Shown piece by piece: positions 33,886-48,800 of a stretch of DNA of 64,000 nucleotides; positions within the stretch are counted from its first letter, which is position 1; every line of letters begins with the position of its first letter. This DNA comes from Rhizaria sp. SCN 62-66 (lineage: Eukaryota > Rhizaria, unplaced): NCBI GenBank assembly GCA_001724265.1, contig MEDY01000056.1, positions 44,182 to 108,181 on the forward strand, written 5' to 3'. The translations under genes and the position numbers were made by a program. The notes beneath the pieces were generated by a model. That model worked only from the letters and a program-made list of their open reading frames with translations, was not told the origin of the DNA and did not search any database.

Positions 33886-36800
33886 ATGAACCCCACTCTC
33901 GCAGCGCCGTTCCCGGCCGCCCCGTGTCCCCTCGCCGGTCGCGTCGTCCACAGCGTCTCGCTGCATCAGCTCTGCGACGCACCATTCCGCTCCGGCGGGG
34001 CTGCGAGCGGCGGCGTGGCCGAAGGCGGCTCGTCATCTCGCTACGGCGTCGAATACTTTCATTAGTACGGCCACGACGACGATGACGATGAGAACCGGCG
34101 CGTCGCCGCCTCCTTCCTCAAGTCCGAGCTCGTGATCCGATACCCGCTTCCGCCACCTTCAGCTACATCGCCATCGACCGCCGCGCTGACGCCCGCGTCG
34201 GCCGCACGGGGTCCCTACGACCCTAAGCAGGATCCCGAGGCCGAGACGTTTGCCGCGCTGGCCCCGTTCGTGTTCCCGCGCGGCGTCCGAGTCGCACTCG
34301 CCCCGCGCCCGCCCGCCATCCACTCGTTCGTGCTCTCAGCCACCGCGGCGGCGGCTTTCGCGCCCCGCCCGTCCTCGTCGACCGCCAATGACAGCAGCAA
34401 CAGCATGGCTACCTTGGTGGCCGGCACTGCCAACGCGGAGGCTGCAGCGGCGGCTGAGGCAGCAAGAGCCAGTGCCGCAATGTTACAGTCAGCGGCCAGC
34501 AACGCCAGCGGCCTGCCGCCGCCGCCGCCGCGCGCGCCTGTGTACGGCGTGGTGATGATTCAGTGGGTGCCTGCGCGCGCGGCCGTGACGGCGACGGTTA
34601 AGATGCAGCTTGCGCGCACCATGCTCCGCTGGCCGCACTCGGCCGCGAGCGCCGCGGGTGGCGCCAAGAGTGGCGACGGCGGCGGCGCCAATGCGGGCGA
34701 CGGCGACCGTGCGCCGCCCGCGGCGGGCGACGGCGAGGCCGACCAGGGCCCATCGCTGGCGGTGCGCACACTGCTGCACAGCCAGTTCACGCCGCTGCCC
34801 ACGGTCGTCTTCGAGCCGCGCGCCGTGGTCGTGCTGAGCTACAGCAACGCGCTCACTGTTGTCACCGAAGCGCTGACCAAGGTGATGCTGCAGACGGTGT
34901 TGACGCCGCACTCGGTGCGGTACTTGCACGACGTGCTCGACGCGCTGCCAGTGCTGGTTTCCCGCGGAGCCCACGCGCTGCCGCAAGTGGTCAAGGCGCC
35001 GAGTGTGACGCTGCGGATGACGAAGCACGTGGTCACGGACAACAGCAGCAGCGCCAGAAATGAAAGCAGCCAAAACTCGAGCTTTGTGGAGAGCAACAAC
35101 AGCTCTGAGCGCGGCGACTCGAACAATAAGAAGACCAACACTGAGAGTGCAAGCTTAAGTACTTCGGTAGTTGAGGCTCACCTCTTCCATTACTTAGAAG
35201 ACAACAACGCGCCCCCTTACATTCTATCAGAGTACTCTTACAACACGTTTCGCAACCTTAACATGGCTTCAGCCACTGCGGCGCTGGCCTCGTTCAGCGC
35301 CATGCCGATGCCGTCCCTGCCAGCGGCGGCTGCCGCGGCGGCGTCAGCGGGCGCGGCGGGCGCGGTCGCGGCCGCGATCGGTCTCATGTCTCATGGACTG
35401 GCTGTCAACACGAGCTACAACGGTGGCGGCGTTAACGCCAGCGCAAGCATGAACATCAAGACGAATAGCGGTGGGCGCAACAGTGGGCTTGAAAATGGGA
35501 GCTTCAGTGGCAGCGTCGGCGCTGCAGCGAACGCGAGTGCGAGTGGGGGCAGTGCTGGTCTGAGCCGAAACAGTCTTAGCCGAAACAACAGCCTGCTGAC
35601 TGCGAAGCGCGCCGCAGCTGACGCAGACACTTCTGCTGCGCGTGCTGCCGCTACAAAAGATAGCAGCGACAGCAGCATTAACACGAACATTAACGATGAT
35701 CCGAACAGCTGTAACCGTATCAGAACGTCCGCCGCTTCGTCGGCAGCCGCAGCAGCTGCAGCCGTCGTGGCAAGCGTTGTGTCATTCGAGCCTCCCACCG
35801 AGGGCTCCTGGGCTGCAACCAGAACCGTCGCGCGCCGCAGCGCCGTTGTGCGCGCCGCGGGCGCAGCTGCGGCAGGCACCGCGGGCGCGGGCGCTGCTGC
35901 CGGCGCCGAGGCCGCCGCCGTTGCGGCCGTCACTGCCTCGCGCGTCATTGCGTGCGCGCGCGACGCGACTATGGCGGTGGTGGATGTGAAGCCGGGAGGT
36001 TCCTATGAACCGCCGCCACCGCTCGCCGTGGCCGCGACGCTGCCGGCCTTTGTCTTCCCGCCATATCCGTACAACACGGTACCGCTCATCGAGCCGCTGC
36101 AGTACTCGATTCTCTTCGCGCGGCTGTCGGCGCCCGTGATCACGACTGTTATCAGCGCTGTACTCGCGCAGATCAGCGTGCTCTGCGTGTCGCACTCGAT
36201 CTCGGCTGTCACGCCGTGCATGGAGGCGCTCTCGTCGCTGATCCAACCGTTCCCGACGTCGTACGTGTATGTTCCGCTGCTGGTGCCGATGATGGAGCCC
36301 GTTTTGCATGCGCCGATGCCGTTCTTTGTTGGTGCACACGCCTCGATTGTCGCCCACTTGCCCGACGAGTCGCCGACGATTGTCTGCAATCTCGACACGA
36401 ACCGTGTGTTCACGTACTCTGCCGCTGGCGTCGCCCCGTTTCCGCCGCCCTTGCCACTGGCTCCCGCGCCTGCCGCGCCCGCCACGACCACCGCGGCCGC
36501 CGCCGCAGTCGCAACTGCCGAAGCGGCGATTTCCGCATCAGCTGCCGCTATCTCGGGCACGACCGGCGCCGCTGCCGCCGACGCCGCGGCAATCGACTCG
36601 TACCACACCGCGCTCGCAGCCGCCATTGCGCTCGCATCAGCCCCCGTGGCGCCCGTGCTGCCAGCCGTCCCGGTCGCGACCGCGGCCGACACGGCGCTCG
36701 CAGGCGCCGCGCTGTCCGCGGCCGCGGCCCCTGCGGCGGCGCTGACGGCCCCGTTCCTGCCCGCGCTGCTGGGCGGCAGCCACCACCCGCCCGCGCCCTC

Positions 36801-39800
36801 GGCCGCGGCGACGGCGACAGCGACGCTGAGCAACAGCACGGGCGTGAGTCTCGCGGGTGTGGCCATCACCGCGCCGTCCGTGTGCGCTGAGGCCGCGGCC
36901 GCGCCGTGGACCCCGCTCCCGGGCTCGGCAGCCGCGTACCTTGTCTCGCCCGTCACGCCCGCGTACGCACTGGCACGCGCGAGCTCCGCGGCAGGCGCGC
37001 CCGCTGTGACGCCGACGCTGCGCCTGCTGCCGGCGCCGTCTCCGGCGGGGCAGCGCGCGCTCGAGACCGCGCTACTGCTTTGGCGCGCCCCGGGCTCCTC
37101 GCTGCGCCAGGCCGGCGACGCGCTCTCGATCGCGACCGCCGGCGGCGCCGCCGCGGCAGCCGCGGCGGCCAGCGGCGCGGAGAGCGGGCTGGGCGCGCGC
37201 GAAGCTGCTCTGCTCACTGCGCTTGCCGGCAGCGCCGCGGCGCCCGCTCTGCGTGAGCTGGCGTGGCGGCGCTTGCTGGCGGCGACCTCGGGCCGCACGG
37301 CCGCGGGCGCAGTTGTCGTCGGCGCGCACGCGTACGGCCAGGTGCACCGCAGCGGCGGGTTCGCGCGCGAGGTTGGCTGGGGCATCGCGACTGTGGGCTC
37401 CGCGGGCGGCGGCGGCGGCGTCGGCGGCGCGGGCGCGGCGGTGAGGGCCGACATGATGTCGCTCTCGTCGCTGCTGCATTACCCGGCCATGGTTACAGCG
37501 ACGAGCAACTCCAGCGCGGGCGCTGGCGCATTGGCAAACGGCGTCGGTGGCGACGTGACCGTGAGCGTGGGTCACAGGGGCGTTGACGCGCTGCTGTACT
37601 TGCTCGGCGCAACAGGGCTCACGGTCACTGGCCGCATGTCTCCGATTGTGCCCTCGACATCAGCGTCAGAATATGGCCAGTTGCATGCGCATCAGCAACA
37701 ACAACAACGAAGCTTTGTCCTCGAGCGGCCGCGTGGCGCAACGACTGCGACGTTAGAGCGCGCACTCACCGTTGCCGTTGCAAGGGCAACTGCTGCTGCT
37801 CTTGCCTGCTATAAGGCTGCGACATCGCATAGTGTGCAAAGCGCTTCGCAAAACACCGAAACCGATAAAGACGCTGATAACCCTGAAGCTCTGTACCAGA
37901 AGCGCCGGCTGCAACGGCATCATCATCAGCGCCGCGCTACTGCTGCTGCAGCTGACTCCGCGGTCGCTCTCGCGACAAAGGTGCGCGGCGCACTGCGTGA
38001 GCTCGCGTCCCTGGACGACTCGGCGGCCGGCGCCGCGTCACTTCTTCGCCTTGCTGAGCAAGCTACTCCCGCGTTTGACGTAACGACACGGTCTAACAAC
38101 GCTGCAAGAGTAATTGGGAACAACGACAAGGTTGGTGTTGTCAGCGGCGGTCTCGTGGGGCTGGAGGCCGCACTATCAGGCTGGCTTGCCAACGCTGGCC
38201 TAGAGGGCGCGGCTGCGGGTGGAGCTGACTGGAGCGATGTCTCAGTCCCGTTGGCCCATGTCACTGCTGCCGTCACAGCTGCGGTTGCTGCGTCGTTATC
38301 GTCGGTTAATACCAAGGGCAGCGGCAATGACAAGTCGGCGAACATGAACATTGCAAACGTCGGTGGTGCAGTTGACGCTCTTTGTGCTGCTGCGGAGACG
38401 ATGTCGACCGTCGGCGTGACCGCGCAGCCGCCAGGTGCCACTGCGGGTATTTCTGCTGCGGCTGCCACAGCAACCGTATCTGCCGCGGCTGCAGCTGCGC
38501 GTGGCCACATCCTGCTCGCACGTAAGATTTGTAGCCTTATCACCGCAACGAACACGAACTCGGATGACACTTTGAGTATTGGCAACGCCTTCGTTGATGA
38601 TGAAGTGAAGCAACTTGACTCTACAAACGTTCATGGTGCAAGGCGAAGTGCTGACTCGCAAAGGACTCTGCAAATGCTGCGTCGCCGGCGTGTACCTGTC
38701 CCTCGTTGGGGTACAGACGCAATCCTCCCGGCCTCGCTCGCGTCCATTACGGACCCCGGAAGCGCGCACGGTCACTTCGGCTCCCACAGTCACGCTACAT
38801 TGTCGCAGTCACTGTATGGGAGCACCGGACTTGCGGGGACGGTCGATGATCTACTGACCACCGTCACTGACCCATCTGACGAATCCACAGCCACACTGCA
38901 AACTAGCAGCTGTACTACGAACAACAACGATCACGTCTCGGTCTCGGCTCCGCGCAATCGCCGCGCTGCTGCGGCCGCTGCCGCTGCCTCCGCGGCGGCT
39001 GCGACTGCCGCAGCTTCTCGGCGGCTCAGCGCTTTGTGGGACGGCGGGGACGACGAGTTCGCGGCGCTGTCATCGGCAGTGCGTCCTCCTCTCATTCACC
39101 CTGCGATGAGTCAGCCAGCGCTGCTCATACCTGGCTTTGCGGAGGACATCATCCCGAGTCTCTCGGTGTTCTTCTCCGGCGACAACAACGAGAATAGCAT
39201 AAATGACAATCCTGAAGACAGCTCTGATGGAGCTAAATTTTGCATGGAGAGTGATGAAAAGAAGAACACTGAGTCGCCAACTAAACCGAAGCCCCAAGAC
39301 GTTACGGACTCAACAAGCGAGCTGCAGTCCGAAGCTCCCGGCGGAGTGGCCGAGGCCCGTGTCCGTATTCCTCACCCGGCGACGTTCCCCGCTGCCTCCA
39401 CGCTCTACTTGCCGCCCGTCTCGGCAGCACCCGCACGCACGGTTACTGCCGCCGCGGCCGCCGCGACGCACACCGCGCTGGCGTCCTACACGCGCCTTCC
39501 GTGGGCGACTGCAACGCGCGTCGGCGCGTCGCTGCAGCACGCGGCCGCCGCGCTGGGCTCCGCCGCCTTCTACGACTCACACTTTCCCTCAGTCTGGCAC
39601 TGGTTCGACCTGGCCACGACGCGCGACGCCGTGGCGCCCGAGAGCGAGTGGGGCGCCGACGGGGCGCCCGGCGGCGGCGATGCGGAGGCCGCCAAGGCTG
39701 CTGCGGCGGCGGCAGTCAGTGGGCTTTCAGGGCTGACGCGGCTTGAGCGCGACGAAGACGAAGAGTACACTGCGCTCACACACAACACCAGTGCCGTTGC

Positions 39801-42800
39801 CGACGCGGCGGGGGCGAACGGCGGAAGCCTCAGTCTCAGTGGAGTTGGCCTGCCGAGTCTCAGCCTTGCGGCGAGCGGCGGTAGTGCAGTGGGGCAACGC
39901 GTCACCTTGCTGTCTCCATACGGCGCGCATCCTTATACGACGTCTGCGTTTGCCCCACGCGCGCTGCCCCGCCCGCTAACGGTCGCAACGGACGATGCGA
40001 ACGGTAGCACTGGTGTGACGGCCGATGACACCGCTGATGTTGACTCCGCCCATGTTGCTGTTGGCGGCGGTGCGGCGGTGTCAGCCGCAGCTCTGCTCGC
40101 AGCAGCAACGTCGCCTCGTGCTGCGAACGCAGGTGGACCTCCGCTGCTTGCGCGTGCCGCGACTGTCGCTGCCTCGAGCGGAAGCAGTCGGCAACGCGAG
40201 AGTGGTTTTCACTCAATGCGCACAATTGCTCCCATTAGTAGTGTTTTTTCTCCACAAACACAATCACAAACGCTTACATCACCCATTCCAACAGCAAGCG
40301 CGGGTACTGTGGGTTCAGGTACCACGGCGCCTGTGCCGATGCCGGCCAGCGGCGTCGGTAGCCGGCTGCTAAAATCGCTTGCTCCTCCTGTGCTTTCACC
40401 AAAGCACAACAATCTTATTCACGGCCACAACCACGGAACTCAGCAACGCCAAGCTGCCGCTGTACAGGCACAATCAGCGGGGGGAAACAGTGGCGACTTT
40501 ATTGTCGCTTCGGTGCTAAAGCACTTCGATCACGGCTCCGACACGGAAGACAACATGAGCATCTGTGACGTACAGCAACAGCAATAGCAAGAACCGCACA
40601 GCAATGGCGGTTATGGCCACGAAGACCAAAGTACTGAAGGTGACCACGATCACAGTCATGTTGCAACGCGCGCTCAGCACACAAGGGGTCAGAGTCGCAG
40701 TCAGGCAGACGCACCAACCACGCGCTCTAGCACTGGCATGAATGATAGCAATGGTGTGAGCACTGCTCCTATTGCGATTCAACGTGGACAAACCCCGCGC
40801 ATCTCGTATCCCAATCACCGTTTTCCCTGTAATACCAGCAGTCAACAACAAACATCTGACAGTCTTCGTGGCGGCGGCGTGAGCTTCATGCGTCCTGCGT
40901 TGCTCTCTCGCGGTCTCAGTGCGACTGGACTTGACTCTGCCGGGAGCTGGGGTGGCCGACGTAGCGGGAGCTTTGTAAACGGCAAAACCGGTAACAGCGC
41001 GCATGATCAGTTCGAAGACGGTGGGCTGCCGAGGACTGGGACGCTGACGACGCGCGCCGAGTCCCCGTCCCTGTTTTACGATCCACGTGCCTCGCCCCAC
41101 ACGAACAGCAGCAACAGTAGCGGGATTCAGTATCACGGCAATGACAACGGCAACGCGGATGCTGCACTGCAGCGCCAGTCTTCGCTGACAATGATCCCGA
41201 ATGGAACTATTCTGGCACAGCCTGCTTTTTCGCCGACAGCCTCATTCTCGAACACAGGCAACAACAACTACACCGCTACCAGCCCTGCGTTTGGCGCGTT
41301 GTCACCGTCTGCGAGTCAGTCTGGAACTGCAGCGGCTGCGGCTGCGGCTCGGTACTTCTCCCGTCCAGACTCGCCGTTCGCGCTTTCTCACCAGTCGGCG
41401 GCGGGATCAGCTCATGCAGCAGCAAACGATGGTGGACTTGGCCGCAGCGTTGGTGTGATCACTTCGCCCACCGTCGTTGATATCACACTCACCAACAACA
41501 TTGTTACGACAAGACGTCACGCCAGCAGCCGCGATTCGAACAGCAGCAGTAACGCGAACAACGCCGCGGCCACAGCCGCTGCAGCTGCGGCTGCTGCCGT
41601 CGCCGCAGTCATTGCGGCTGGCACAGTGCCGTGGGCCGACCTGGCCGCTGCCGCTGCTGCAGCCACAGCCACCGCGTCTGCGAGGAATTCTGCGTCGGCG
41701 AATAACGCTGCGATCGGAGGTGGCCTGCCCCCGCGCTCCTTGAAGTCAAGTCGTGCGAACGTGCTTCGCGGGTCAACACACTCCCCGTTTCCTTTTGCAG
41801 GGCCGGCATCTGTAGTGAGGCCGTCGATGCTCGCATCGCCGCATGCGTCGCTCGCTGGTCTCAGCGCTTCCGGTGCGCTGCTCAATGCGCCAATCCCAAC
41901 GCCGCAGAATGCGCTCTCGTCTCTTCGTTTCGCTCACTCCGCGGCGTCAACAGGCTCTGCGCCTACCGCCAATGCCGCTGCCGCTGCGTCGTCCGCAATC
42001 ATCTCAGGGTCGCTCGCGTCCCCTGGTCTCCACGGGTTTCCCACCACATCGCCGTCGCCGATCCCACTCTCGCACACGGGATCCGCCACTTTTACCGCTG
42101 CACCCACAGCGCCCGCCGCGCCCACGCTGCGACTGACGCTGCCCACACCGCTGCTGCTGCGCGGCCCTCGCCCCCGCGCCGCGACTGCCCGCGCCGCGCT
42201 CGCGCCGCTGCTGCACTTGCCGCTGCCCGCGGCCGACGCTGCAGCCGCCGGCGCCGCGCCCGCGGCCGTGGCGTTGGGCTCCTGGGCGCACGGCATCACG
42301 ACCGCGCTCGCCGCCCGCGCCGGCGCTGCCGCGGCGGGCGGCCGGGTACTGACGGTGAGCGCCGCCGAGGCCGCGGTGTCGGACCCGGGGGCGCTGTTCC
42401 TGCACCCTACCGTCGGCGCAGCGGGCGGGCCCGCGGTCGCGGCGGCGTTTGTGCAAGGCGCGCTGGCGGCTGCGGTGACAACTGCGATTGAAGAGGCTGT
42501 GGAGGACCGTGCCGTGTTTGGCATCGCTGGGCAGAAATCCGCGATGATGGGCGCGGTGAGGTCGGTAACTGCCACGTCGGCTGCCGTGGTCGCAGCTGGG
42601 GCGGAGAGGATGAGTGTGGCATCACATAGGCAGCACAGTCTCTCTGGCACGATCGGCTCCCAACTCGAGCAACAGCACCAGGGACACAATCCTAGGCAAG
42701 GACAGCACATGTGGAGGCAGCAGTCTTTGACGCTAGACGACCCCCACTTACTGGATCATCATGTCTCTCCTTCGTACCCAGGCTCTGCTCAAAATGCAAA

Positions 42801-45800
42801 CGAGATTGGATACGGCAGCGACAGTGTTTCCATGAACAATGGGACTGCCGGTGTATCGGCGGCTGCAGCAACGCTCGCGGCTGCTGCTGCTGCCGCTGCC
42901 GCTGCGGGCTCCTCTGCAGCAACACTAGCTTATCTCCCACCACAAGCACTTGCAGAGCTACGCCAGCGCCAGCGTCTTGCTGCTCTGGCCACGCGCATCA
43001 ACACGGCTGCGGCCGCGACCGAAGCGCTTGCGGCGACCGTGGGCGTTGCTGTCGCCTCATCCTTCACTGTGGGTGCCGTTGGTGATGCCAAGGCCGACAA
43101 GGTTGCACGTCATAGCCGCGCTTTACGTCGCGCTGGCAAGACTGGTGCGTTGGGCGGGCTTGTACTGCCCTCAGCGCTGTCATCGGCAGGCTCGCACTCA
43201 CGCGGTAGGAGTAGCCACGGCTTCGGCAGCGATACCGGCGCCGTGCTTAGTGACGAGGATGGTGATGGGGGCGAAACTGCTGAAGAAAGCGTTGCACGTC
43301 AAGGTGGTAACGCGAATGACGATGAAGCGGTTAGTGATAGTGACAATGGTCATGATAAGCCCCACATAACTCGTCCTCCGTTACAACAGCAGGATCGCCC
43401 TCGCATCCGCAACCGTCGCAGCGGTCGTTGTACGCCCCTTCGCGGCGCCGGCACTGCAAGCCTCGCAGGCTCCAGCGCGTCCCTCCCGTCCCTGATATCG
43501 TCAGCTGCCCTGTTATCTCCGACCGCGCCGCTCGCCTTTGCAAGCAGCGGCAGCGCCTCGCGCGCCGGCTCGGTGGCCTTCACAACCGCGACGAGCGCCG
43601 CCGGATCCGCTGCGCACGGCCACTCAGCGCACGGATTCAGCGCGACTGGTTTCACCAGTGGCGCGTTTGCGAGCGCAAACGCCTCGATCGCGGGTCCGGT
43701 GCAATCGACCGCAGGCGGGGTCGCCGCTCCCTCCGCCGCGGCCGCCGCCTTCTCTTCCCCCGCGTCTTCCACTGGAGCGCAATCGAGCGTCCCAGCCACC
43801 GAGGCGCTGTCGCGCGTTATCCTCGCGGCCCCGCTTCACCCCTGGGCGACGGGCCTGTCACGGCGCTCGCGCCCGCCCTCGCTACGTGCCACAGCGCCTG
43901 GCACCGCGACGGCGATGCTGCTCGCGGTCGACGTTGCGCGCGGTGTATGGGCGCGCAGGCTCGTCCGCCTTGCAGCGCGCGCGGCGGCGACTCGGGCGCG
44001 GGCGGCAGTGCGCGCTGGTGCTGCGGCTGAAACAGAGGCCACGGAAGCGATTGCGCAGGCGGCGCGCGTGGCCTTGGCTGCAGAGGAAGACGAAGACGCT
44101 CGATTCGATATGCGCCTTGACTTTCATCACTGGGCGTCAGGCATGCCACTGCCATCGTCACACTGGCGTCCGCCGCTACCGCTCGTGCAAGCCTCAGCCG
44201 CCAGTAGCACGGTTCAGGCTGATGCTGAAGCGGCTGCTGCGGCTGCGGACTCGCTATCGCAACTCTTGCCGCCAATGTGCCACGAGATGCGTGCTCTTCG
44301 CGCTTCGCGGTCAGTTTTCGCGCTGCCGGCGGAAGGCAGGGCGGCGTTTCCTCTTGTGAACGGCGCCGCTATCGAAGCGTTAGCAGCCGCCTACGCTGTC
44401 GCTAATGGTGTCACTGCTTCTGATCGCATAGCAAGCAGTGGTATAATGCTTTATGACCGTGAAAGTGGACTGGCCAGCACGGTCCCTGCTGTCACCACAG
44501 CTGTAACTAATACCAAAACTAACCATGTGGTAGTGTCAACGACTGCGTACCCTCAAGCTAACGACTCTCCTTTGACGGTGAACGATCTGGGGATTATTGT
44601 TAATCGCGGCGTTGTCGGCAACGTAGGACCGGCATTGCTACATATTGCAGATATTGATCCCACGTTTATTGCGCTACGTGCAACACAAGAACGCGATGCT
44701 CTTGTCGCCGCTGTTGCGTCCGTCGTTGCGGCTGATGCTTTGAACGCTGACGCAGACTCGGAGGTTGAGATGGAGGCCGCTGCGGTGGCTGCGTCTGAAG
44801 CCGCTCTCGACATGAAAATGGCGATTGTGGGCAGCACTGCTGACGAACACAGTATCAGTAGAGACGGCCATGACGTCAATGACCACGTAAGTGATGTGCG
44901 AAGTCCTACAAAGCCCCAAGGACTCACTCTTGCGGTGCTTGCCGCGCTCGATGACGAAACTGGCGTGTCCCGGCGTAACGCTCGCCGTCGTGGCAGTGAT
45001 AGCTGTGAAAGCGCGGACAACAGTGATAGCACTGATCGTGACGATGACGGTAGTGAGGACAGCTTTTGCGACAGTATTGCGCTCACCAACACTGCGCCTC
45101 CAACCACGATTACAGGCGGAATCTGTGCACCTGCTGCAGCTACGTCTGGCACAATGTTGATGTCTGCCGACGCCACTGATGAGCTGTCGACAAGTGCTGG
45201 TGTCGTCATCTACGCCGCAAACCACACACACTGGCTTAACACACCGCGCGGACCCTACGAGAGCCTCACTGCTCGCGCCGCTCTTGCCCACGCCGCCGAC
45301 ACGGGAATGTTTGCTCCTCAACTCGCTCTCGCGTCTTCAGCGCATCCTGAGTGCCCCTTTGCACCCACTGTTGATCCAGACACCAACGAGACGATGAGTG
45401 TGGTACCGTACGTTGACTCGCGTTTCCGCCTAATCACTAACTCAGGCGCAGTTGATACAACCCCTGTGGCAAACACGACGGGAACTGTATGTGGCTTTTT
45501 TGGCTCGACGTCACCCGTTCATCATATTCCGTCTCATTCTGACGAAGGTGTTTCCATGACTCATGCAGATAGTACCGGCGCTGCTCCGAATGCATTGACT
45601 CTCATGCTCCCCTCGGCATCATCATCGTCCACGTCATCGCGTTGTCCGTCAAGCAATATCCACAGTAGCAATGCGAACAACAACTCGGGCAGTGGCAGTG
45701 CAGACGAGGCTCGGACTGCACTCAACAGCACCAATAGTGGTCTTCTTGCCGTAGCATCAGCTCCGATCTCAACGGTGCTTTCTCGTGCGTCAACAGAGCC

Positions 45801-48800
45801 CGAGAACGACAACGACCCTACAATCGTTGTTCCTTATAACGCAAATAACATCAGTGGTAGTGCACGCTCGTTGCTGTTCGCGCCCGTGCCCTTTACTCTT
45901 CCGTCACTGCCGCCCGCGCCCTCGCTTGCACTCACTGTGACTCTGCCGCGCCACGCGCTCGCCTTGCACACTGGTGCTGCAATGACTCGTCGTTCAGCAC
46001 GGTCATTTGCTCCTGTCGGACTGCTGTCTGGTGCTGGCATTGGTGCGGGCACTGGTGCGGCCGAGGAAGCTGGTTCAGACCTTAGTGACGAAGAAGAGGC
46101 CGGTGTCGCGAGGGAAACCCAGAAGTATTACGCGCAGGGTACTTTGCCTGGCAATGTGGTTCATACTTTGGCGATGAGTCGCATGAACGCGCTTTTTGAA
46201 TTTCCTGGTACGAACAACAGTGAGAAGTCATGTGCAACCACAATCACTGCATGCGCACAGGTCAATGACCAGAATGGTGCTGATAAGCAACAATCTCAAA
46301 CGCAGTTCGTCACCCTAACGCTTCCATATGCTGTGTTCCCTGCTCTGTGGGTAACGACGCCGCACGCGCTTGCATCTCCTGCCCTGCGCACGATGCGCGC
46401 TCAAATCATGTCCGACGTTGCAGGTGTCGCAGCTGACGCACTCGCAGGCTCTATTGCGCATGCACCGGTTGGCATCGTCGCTACAGTTGCCGACACTGAT
46501 CCAACTTCAACTGCGACGAACGGGCCAGATGCTGACATTGAGACCGGTGTTTCCGCTGCTGTCGGACCCAAACTCACAGCCGTCGCCACGGGAGCTGTTG
46601 CGGATCCTCTGGCTCCTACGGCTAGTGCGGCGCCGTTCGCATTGCCGGGCGTCGTTACAGTGACGGCATCGACACCAGCACAACAAAACGCAGCTGTGAC
46701 AAGTGTTGCAACGGTATCGGCCGCAGCTGCCGCCGGATCTTGCTCTGACTTAGGGACGCTGAATCCTGTCGGGGCTCACACGACGGCAAGTGCGCCAAAC
46801 TTTATGCAGGCTTTGTACCACACTGCAGCTGTGCTATCCGCGTCTGGCCGCGCCGCTGGGTTGGCCTACAGGGTCTACGACGCTGCAACTGCACTACAGC
46901 AGCAACAACAGCAGCAGCAAGCGCTGAAAAACCAGCAAAAGCAACAGCGGAAGCGCGCCAAGGCTCTCGCAAAGGTTAACACAGCAGCAGCTCATGCTAC
47001 CTCGGTTGCCGATGCTCATGCTGAAGCCATCGTTCACGGACTTACCGACTCAGGTTTTAATGTTGCAAGCGATGTTGTAACTATGCCAGCACAAGTAATG
47101 GCTCTTGCGCAAGCACTGTTGCCGCTTGCAGCGCCACTGTGGCGTCAGTATAGTACTGCTCCGGTCCAGTACAACCTCAATGCGACGACTGCAATTGGTG
47201 AACACAACGGCGGACATGCCATGGGCAAGGGTGTCGACGGTACCTCTGAGCATGCCGTTATGGCTCGTTTCCCTCCTACAGACCCACGCTTTGCCGCCCG
47301 TGGTCACTACTTAGCACGCCTTACTCACCCTGCGTCTGCGCACATGCTCACCACTCTGACGTCACAGAATCAGTCCTGGGAAGAGCTCGTAGCTCACCGC
47401 GCACGTTCACCGTTCGCTGCGCCAATGGCACGCGCCCTCGCCGTTGCAGCGCGCGTTGTGGCTGCGAACCTCGCACTACTCACGTCCACTGCCTCCACAA
47501 CGACTGAGATTTCTCTCAGGCTTCAACGCAATCGCAGTGGCAGTCGTGTGGCACAGCGCTATGGCGTTGTTCCGTCCCTGTCTGCTGTCCCCGATGGACT
47601 CGGTGCCCCGCTTCGTGCACCACTTCCGTTTTCGCTCCGTCTTTCCCTTCCCACACCGAGCCCATGCTCGCCCTTAAATCCCGTCACTCCGCAGCCGCTC
47701 TCATTCTACCATCCTCTGTCGCGTCAGCCTGACTGGCTTGATCTCACGCGTGCGCTTCGACTCCGTCGTCGTGCACTGACTCGTCTTGCCACTTCATCGT
47801 CTCCGCTGATGACCTTGATGTACGTCTACCACAGAGGCGCGTTATCGGCCAAGTGGGCGCCCGTGTTTGCTGAACTTGGCGTCGGTGCGCGTGGACTTGA
47901 GCTCACACTGCTAACTGCCTCGGCCACTCTTCGAGACGCTGAAGCACGCGCTCGAGCCGCTGAAGTAGCAGTCCGCCGCGCGACGGCGGCGCTTGCGGCC
48001 GGTGCAAGTCTCACTGCGACTCGGCTGCGGCGCACGCAGAACGCGTTGGCGGACACTCTCTCACAGCTTCAGCCCGCCTTGGTAGCCCGGGAGCGCGTGC
48101 GTGCGTCGCATTTGCTAACGGTCATCACACTTGCAGAAGGCGCGACGCAGGTGGTACTTCCCAACACTCCGCGTGACGGCGCACCGTCTCCGTTTGTGCT
48201 CGATCTCTGCGTTGGTGCGCGCCGCGACAGGTCCGCTGAAGCTGCCGCAATCGCTTCCGGCGTTGTTGCGGGCGCCGCAGGTACTGCTCCTGCCGCTGCA
48301 GCGGCGCTGGCAGGCACAAGCGTGAGTGCGAGTGCGGAGGCGCTCGCGGCTGCTGGTGGCGGTCCAACGGCTGCAGTGCGGATTGACTTCAACCCCGCGC
48401 TTGCTGCAGGCGTGCCCAGCGCTGCTGCTGGTGCGTTTGCCGCGCTCGCCGGTGAAGCGACAGCTGCTGTGGGTGCGGAATATGCGATCGCGCTTTCTCG
48501 CGCGGGGGAGAGGCTATGTCCACTTGTTTCTGCTGCAAGTGCTGCGTCTGCAGCTGCTGTTGGAGTTACTGCTGCCGCTGTTGCCGCAGTCTCCGTCCCG
48601 TCAAACACCACGCGTGTTGTGTTGACGGGCGAGTCGGTGCGTGCGGTGGCGTGCGCTGTTGCTGGGGAACTTATGCGCGCGCAACCGCAGATCGCTGCCT
48701 CTGTTACAGATGTGATTGGTGCTATCTCTGCCCAGTCTGCGGTCTCCGCCAACGCAAAGTCAATGGGCGATGTGCTGAATACTGGCGCTGGCGCCGATGT

